A model generated the notes under the pieces. The model searched no databases. It saw only the letters and a list, made by a program, of their open reading frames with translations, and was not told the DNA's origin. A stretch of 64,000 bases of DNA from positions 62,001 to 126,000 of the forward strand of contig JAWZYV010013018.1 of the NCBI GenBank assembly GCA_038373885.1. Reading direction: 5' to 3'. This DNA comes from Cheiracanthium punctorium. Its lineage: Eukaryota > Arthropoda > Arachnida > Araneae > Cheiracanthiidae. Made by a program: the position numbers and the translations under genes. Within the stretch, counting starts at the first letter, position 1; every line of letters starts with the position of its first letter. Below are positions 59,385 to 64,000 of this stretch, one piece after another.

Positions 59385-60029
59385 GGTGCTAGTTGTCTAG
59401 AGCACAGCTTGCGTACTGCGCCCAAGAGAAAACGACAGCATAACGTGTGCATTGTATCAAACTATTCTTAAAGCCAGTTTTTGTGTTTTACTGAGCTTTT
59501 CTGAACATTTTTTAACATATAAGAGGATCAAATTATTTTTAACAAATAAAGTTTGCTTTCTTCGTAATTTTTCCAAAAATCACATAATTTTCAGATAGTT
59601 AAAGATTTTGAGCTCGATGTGCAATCCCTAGAAATTGTCGTAGCCCCTCCAGATTTTGCATACGTGTTATTCCTAACAATATACGTCTCCTAAAACCTCG
59701 GGAGCCTAATAATTCGGAAAAGAATTTTTTTGGTCGATTTTTAAAAAAAGTCATATTTTTCAAAAATTTCCTAATTTCAAGCTCGATGCGCAACCCCAAC
59801 ACGCTGTCCTAGAACATTCAAATTTTACACACGTCTTATCAATATACAACTTTTGAGACCTCAGGAGATAAAGATTTCGAAATAATTTTTTTTTTCCGAT
59901 CCACCCTAATGACCACGAATTATTGTCACCGCTGTGTGACCGTGCAGTGAAGTCACAATGCCAGCTTAATAGTAAAAAAATGATTTTGGTGATGTCATCT
60001 GTCGCAGATGTCCAAAATCTTACCCTTTC

Positions 60030-60350
60030 GATATCTGAACCTGCCCGGTTTCGAGCCGTCAATCTTCTGATGCATAGGCGTATACGCTAGCTGTTTAGCC
60101 ATGCACGTGTTGGTACGAACACTTTACAAAGTAGAAGGATTGAAAAAATTAGTGCCGAAAATATAAACTTTAGTGGCGTAGTTTAAAACTGTAGAAAAAA
60201 TACCATAATTACTAAATATAAATAACATTTTTTGAAATCTATCTTTTTTCACAATTTTTTTATGAGTTAGAATGTTTATTTATTCATTAAAAAAGGGCTG
60301 ATAATTTCTTGAACATTTTCTCTCTCAGTTAAGAAATAAATTCATCAAAT
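60030..60350 (-). repeat. tRNA-like segment and AT-rich module shared with 4735-5040
   Basis: The minus strand shows CATGGCTAAACAGCTAGCG (A-box-like) and GGCTCGAAACCGGG (B-box-like) at about 60042-60105. To the right, GTAGAAAAAATACCATAATT at about 60191, then ACTAAATATAAAT and AAAAGGGCTGATAATTT, matches 4939-5030 (GAGAAAAAATACCATAATTA, ATAATGGGCTGATTT). The same arrangement in two places indicates one repeat family containing a tRNA-like part. Confidence 0.5.
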
Positions 60351-60359
60351 AAGAGAGTT

Positions 60360-62110
60360 TCCGAGGTTCAATACTAGCGGTGGCGGTAGTGGTGCAATGC
60401 AGATTTTATTTTTTATCCATCTAAAGTTACAAACACAATTTTCGTTGCAACTCCGAACTTTACGTGCGTCATTCACATAGCACCTTGAGTTTATTTATTT
60501 AAATCTTTCTCCCACGGCAGAAGAGCTTATGTCCCCCCGGGCTGCTGCACCATCATTGCATCAGAGGTATTGAATTTCTTGGTCAATATTTAACCCTTTT
60601 TTAACTGTATTTAAATATCTTTTATAAATTTTGTATTGCAAAACTTTCAGCAATCGATAGTAAATGTAATTTTAGTAAATGTAATATATAATATGCTAAA
60701 GAAAATACTCTCAAAAATAATCAAAAAACTTAACATACATCTGACCGTCTTGCGCATTCAGTAAATAAGCTCACTTATATGACAGTCGTCTATTTAAGAG
60801 CGATTGCCTACTGGACATTCGGAGATAAGAATAATTTGCCTGGAACTAGATAGTGTTCAGACTACGCATAAAGAAAACCATTAAAATTTGCTAGCCGGAT
60901 ATATTATGGTGATTTCGAGCCTGGGTCTGGTAGGTACACAGCAATTTCCTTGTATAAGCGGCATATCAATGAGTTACTTAGTAGTTGAGATTATGCTGTT
61001 ATTAATACTATCAGTTTCAATCAAACCTACAGAAAACTACATTGACATTTCACAAATATAATATAACCGTCTGCCTTAGTATATACTAGTGTTAAGCAGT
61101 AGTATTAGTTTAGAATACTTTAGAAAATATCATTAACATAAACATCCCATTTTACCAGTTACTGAATATATCGATATGTATATGAAGGGAAGAAATTAAA
61201 GGTTTTTTCATTTCTTTTTTTTCCATACAGAAAACGCACCAAGAATGGTTATCCAATAAAAGCTAACTATCGGAGCGAAGGATTGGAAAAGTATTTTCCT
61301 TGAATGAAGCTGCAGGATTATTTGACAGGTAGGATATACTAGAAGAAAAGAAGCAATGGGAAATCATTACTACAATAAAAAGAATGTTTTTCTCCTATTG
61401 GTTAGGGTCGAACATTCACGATTTGATTTTCATTGATTTAGTCTTAAGTAAGTCGACTGCACTTAGAAGGCAAGTTAATAGATTCTTAGATGACTCAAAT
61501 CTTAGTTTTAAAGTAGCGAGATTTGAGATCGATTCATTTGGGAAAAATGAAATAAATTTAGTTTAAATAAATTGTGCATATTTATTTAAATCCATTTAGC
61601 AATGAAATTTAATGTATAAATTGGGAGAGAAATTTTATTGTGATAACAAGACTGCCTTTTTGCTTACTTTGTATTTGTCTCCAGATAAAAAGGATATAAA
61701 TCTTTTACACCTTCTTTATATATGCTGATTTTCAAACTTTTACTACATAATATACCATTTTTTGCTTCTGAATAAAAGGTTCAAACTATTACTTTTATTA
61801 TTTTTAACACAAGTGTAATATTTGAAAAAAATATTCTGCAGGAACTCGATATTCTAATCAAAACAACTGTAAGCAATAACGAAATCCGTTTTCAGAATTT
61901 TCAACAGAATATGAAGACTAAATAAATATTGAATTAAATGATTCAAAAAGGACTTTTATAACGTTTCTCCAAAAGACTATCATGGTTCAACTTAATACTA
62001 TAAGTGTTATAAATGCCCGGAACTTTGGCTGTGACGTAATTAGTTCTACAAAATGAGCAGAAATCTTGGCCTTTTATATTACGGGGGAACCGAGTAGGCA
62101 ATCAGCGTTA
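60360..62110. other. Spacer with an acceptor-like site, no confirmed exon
   Basis: At 61205-61230 a pyrimidine tract ends in CATACAG, followed by a ~98-base stretch ending TTTGACAG|GTAGGAT at about 61328. It looks like an internal exon, but all frames are short and unassigned. The 60-codon frame at 61384-61566 is also unrecognised. Confidence 0.35.
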
Positions 62111-62118
62111 CACCCTAA

Positions 62119-62604
62119 AGGCCTTATTACACGAAGTAATTTTCGTGCGATTTGGTTGCTGCAACCAGTTGCAGAAACCTCTTTCCTGGAAATTTCCCTC
62201 GGTTATCTAGGGAACAGTCAACTCCAACTTTCTCGTTCAGAGGCGAAAATATTGCAGGTTGCTGGAATTCCAGCCAATCGTAGTACTACCTATTTCGATG
62301 TCACAACACAAGATGGCGGAAGATTCAGCGTCAGCCATGGCTCTCGTAGTGAAAGGGATCAGTGTGTGCGAAAACAAAAATTGAAATGGAATATACACAT
62401 GGAAATTGATTTGATTGACGAAAATAAAAATAAATAGCAATCCGATCCGAACATAGACACGAGGTATAAACAACCAATGATATGCTATTGTTTACTATGG
62501 CAACCCTGCTTTCTCATCTGGGCTCATTCACTTGCTGGAATGAATTGCAGATACTGGTTGCTGCAACCAAAATTGCTCTAAATTTTGTCCGTGTAATAAG
62601 GCCT
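62119..62604. mobile_element. PIF/Harbinger-like MITE
   Basis: AGGCCTTATTACACG is perfect at both ends, followed on both sides by a spaced GGTTGCTGCAACCA block. TAA is duplicated at 62116-62118 and 62605-62607, the 3-bp TWA target of PIF/Harbinger elements. The interior holds an ATGGCGGAAGATTCAGCGTC start of a short frame, possibly the remnant of the element's own gene, and a longer incidental frame (62066-62437). Confidence 0.75.
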
Positions 62605-62607
62605 TAA

Positions 62608-64000
62608 GAAGGGAGATCTCGTAATTTTGAACCAGTTTTACACGGAAGACTTGCATCCGGATAGGCACTCTCAAATGTATCTTTAAACATGAAGGACAAA
62701 TGCGGTACATGAGATTTTATGTGCATCACCTCCCTTTAGCGGACATGGTCTCACAGTCGTCCAATCGGGACAGGTTGTCACCTTCCCTTTCCCGCCAAGC
62801 ACTGATCAAACTATAAAATATTCGATTGTTTAATAAACATTTACTCATCTTTTTAATTTTTAATACACATAACTGTTTATGTTTCGAAATATAGGATTAA
62901 TGTAACAAGCAATTCCTGAAAACATTATAAACTACGGAAAAAACCCTTAAAATGAGCATACGTTTTCACGAATACACTCCGAGATCAAAGTAATTTTGAG
63001 TGCAATACAACGAAATAGCATGAGAAGTGATTACAATTCAAGTTACTTAAATGGCAAACTAAAGAACCATTAGATATTATTTTAACGGATATCGCTTCAC
63101 ATTTATCGAAATATAATGGACATTATGTTGTAAAGATTCGGTAAGAAAAGAGTGTATGTTTAATTACTCCCAATAATGCTTTATGATCCAAAATAAATGC
63201 TGAATAATTTTATATTTATGCGTATCCATTAAGTTCACTGTTTCAGGACTGCGATACGTTATAATGGCTGTCATTAGATAATAAACTTTTATTAGCCTGC
63301 CATCAATATAAAAAACGGCACCTGCACCAGAAGGTATATTTTCTGGAATCATAAAATTAAAATATTGCATTATTTTAATGCGAAAGAAGTAATAATTTTT
63401 AAATAAATTATACTCCGGTCCCGATATGTCTTATTAATAGCAAATTAATTTTGCATATTTTTCAGAATTATTTGCAAAAATTACTCTTTGTGTGAGCCTT
63501 GTATGAAATTAAATGAAAATTTTAGTTGGTATGTATCAAAAAAGCATTGTTCTATAAACAAATAAGTACAAAGTAATTCTGGATCATGTGCTTTCAGCTA
63601 AGTTCCACGGCGTTATTTTATTTTTCTATTTTGCTTAATGTTACAAGAGGATAGAGTTCTAAAAAAAATTCAAGAGGAACCAGAAAAAAATATTCGAAAA
63701 TAAAAAATCTTCACAAGTTTAACATCACTAGGTCGCGAAATATTTTTAAGATGGAAAAAAACCCTCTTAAAGCGTCCGATACGTTGCACTTATGTACTTA
63801 AGTCAACCAAAACATACGCAAAAGACGAATATAATGTCTCCAAAATTGTTTATATTACAGCAGTTTGTACTGCAAATGACCTCCACCACAAGACTTAACG
63901 CATTGCAAGCCTCCCACAAATGACACAGTTTAACCAGTTAAACTTGATTTTACGAAGGGTTTGCGGTTACATCCTTCAGATATACCTACGATTTTACCCT
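62608..64000. other. AT-rich spacer, nothing recognised
   Basis: No domain, repeat boundary or RNA motif that I can support up to the end of the window. Confidence 0.5.

Larger units (their letters stand above)
55703..59906. mobile_element. 4.2-kb element with ~350-bp TIRs
   Basis: Left end GGTTGGATCGAATTTTTTTT and right end, inverted, GGGTGGATCGGAAAAAAAAA, with TA just outside both (55701-55702, 59907-59908). Inverted similarity extends about 350 bp inward: TTATCTCCTGA, GTGTAAAATTTGAATGTTCT, TTGGGGTTGCGCATC, ACCAAAAAAATTCTTTTCCG, CCCGAGGTTTTAG and TTGCACATCGAGCT all recur in order. The interior carries a nested TIR element, a tRNA-like segment, a possible MADF/SANT exon, unassigned frames and a hAT MITE. 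A TA duplication and long TIRs suggest the Tc1/mariner/pogo superfamily, but no matching transposase is seen. Confidence 0.75.

Noticed and set aside
1..64000. Reverse transcriptase, LTR elements or endogenous viral sequence
   Set aside because: No RT motif, paired LTRs or viral protein was recognised in the frames examined; short decayed fragments cannot be excluded.

Overview
The window is AT-rich, compositionally eukaryotic DNA with no complete host gene that I can support. Almost everything recognisable is transposon-derived: Tc1/mariner, pogo/Tigger-like, piggyBac, hAT-like and PIF/Harbinger-like elements, tRNA-derived SINEs, microsatellites and long AT-rich spacers. The best coding sequence is a Tc1-type transposase like those common in arthropods. 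The mix of Tc1/mariner relics with the tRNA-SINE family suggests an arthropod, perhaps an arachnid. That assignment is inference, since no host marker gene is present.

Layout. 0.3-2.1 kb: an internally deleted pogo/Tigger-like element with TA target-site duplications (TSDs). 2.4-5.6 kb: a SINE fragment, a dispersed-repeat tail, about eight degenerate copies of a ~150-bp tandem repeat, and a 1.2-kb TA-flanked inverted-repeat element. 9.4-9.95 kb: a ~290-bp tandem duplication. 10.1-12.5 kb: a piggyBac element between two TTAA sites with a broken transposase. 12.6 kb: a 169-bp hAT MITE with a perfect 8-bp TSD. 14.5-19.8 kb: SINE-like repeats, two mariner relics and two perfect hairpins. 20.2-22.7 kb: a pogo-like element carrying a nested Tc1 element whose transposase keeps a DD34E triad. 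23.6-24.7 kb: a long-inverted-repeat DDE element. 25.8-33.3 kb: mariner and SINE debris, the first copy of a hAT-like MITE, a dispersed repeat and an interlocked inverted repeat. 40.2-40.7 kb: a TTAA-flanked MITE with a long palindrome. 44.0-45.5 kb: an element with ~250-bp inverted repeats and a broken Cys/His-rich protein. 49.7-51.7 kb: a three-element nest. 52.4-52.6 kb: a foldback element. 53.8-54.5 kb: a third hAT-like MITE copy and a full SINE. 55.7-59.9 kb: a 4.2-kb element with ~350-bp inverted repeats and nested insertions, including a possible MADF/SANT-type exon. 62.1-62.6 kb: a Harbinger-like MITE.

The genes do not form a pathway. What links them is insertion history: nested insertions give a relative order, TSDs define many boundaries, and most coding regions are internally deleted or frameshifted. 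The remaining stretches are AT-rich and hold nothing I can support. They could include introns of a host gene whose exons lie outside the window.
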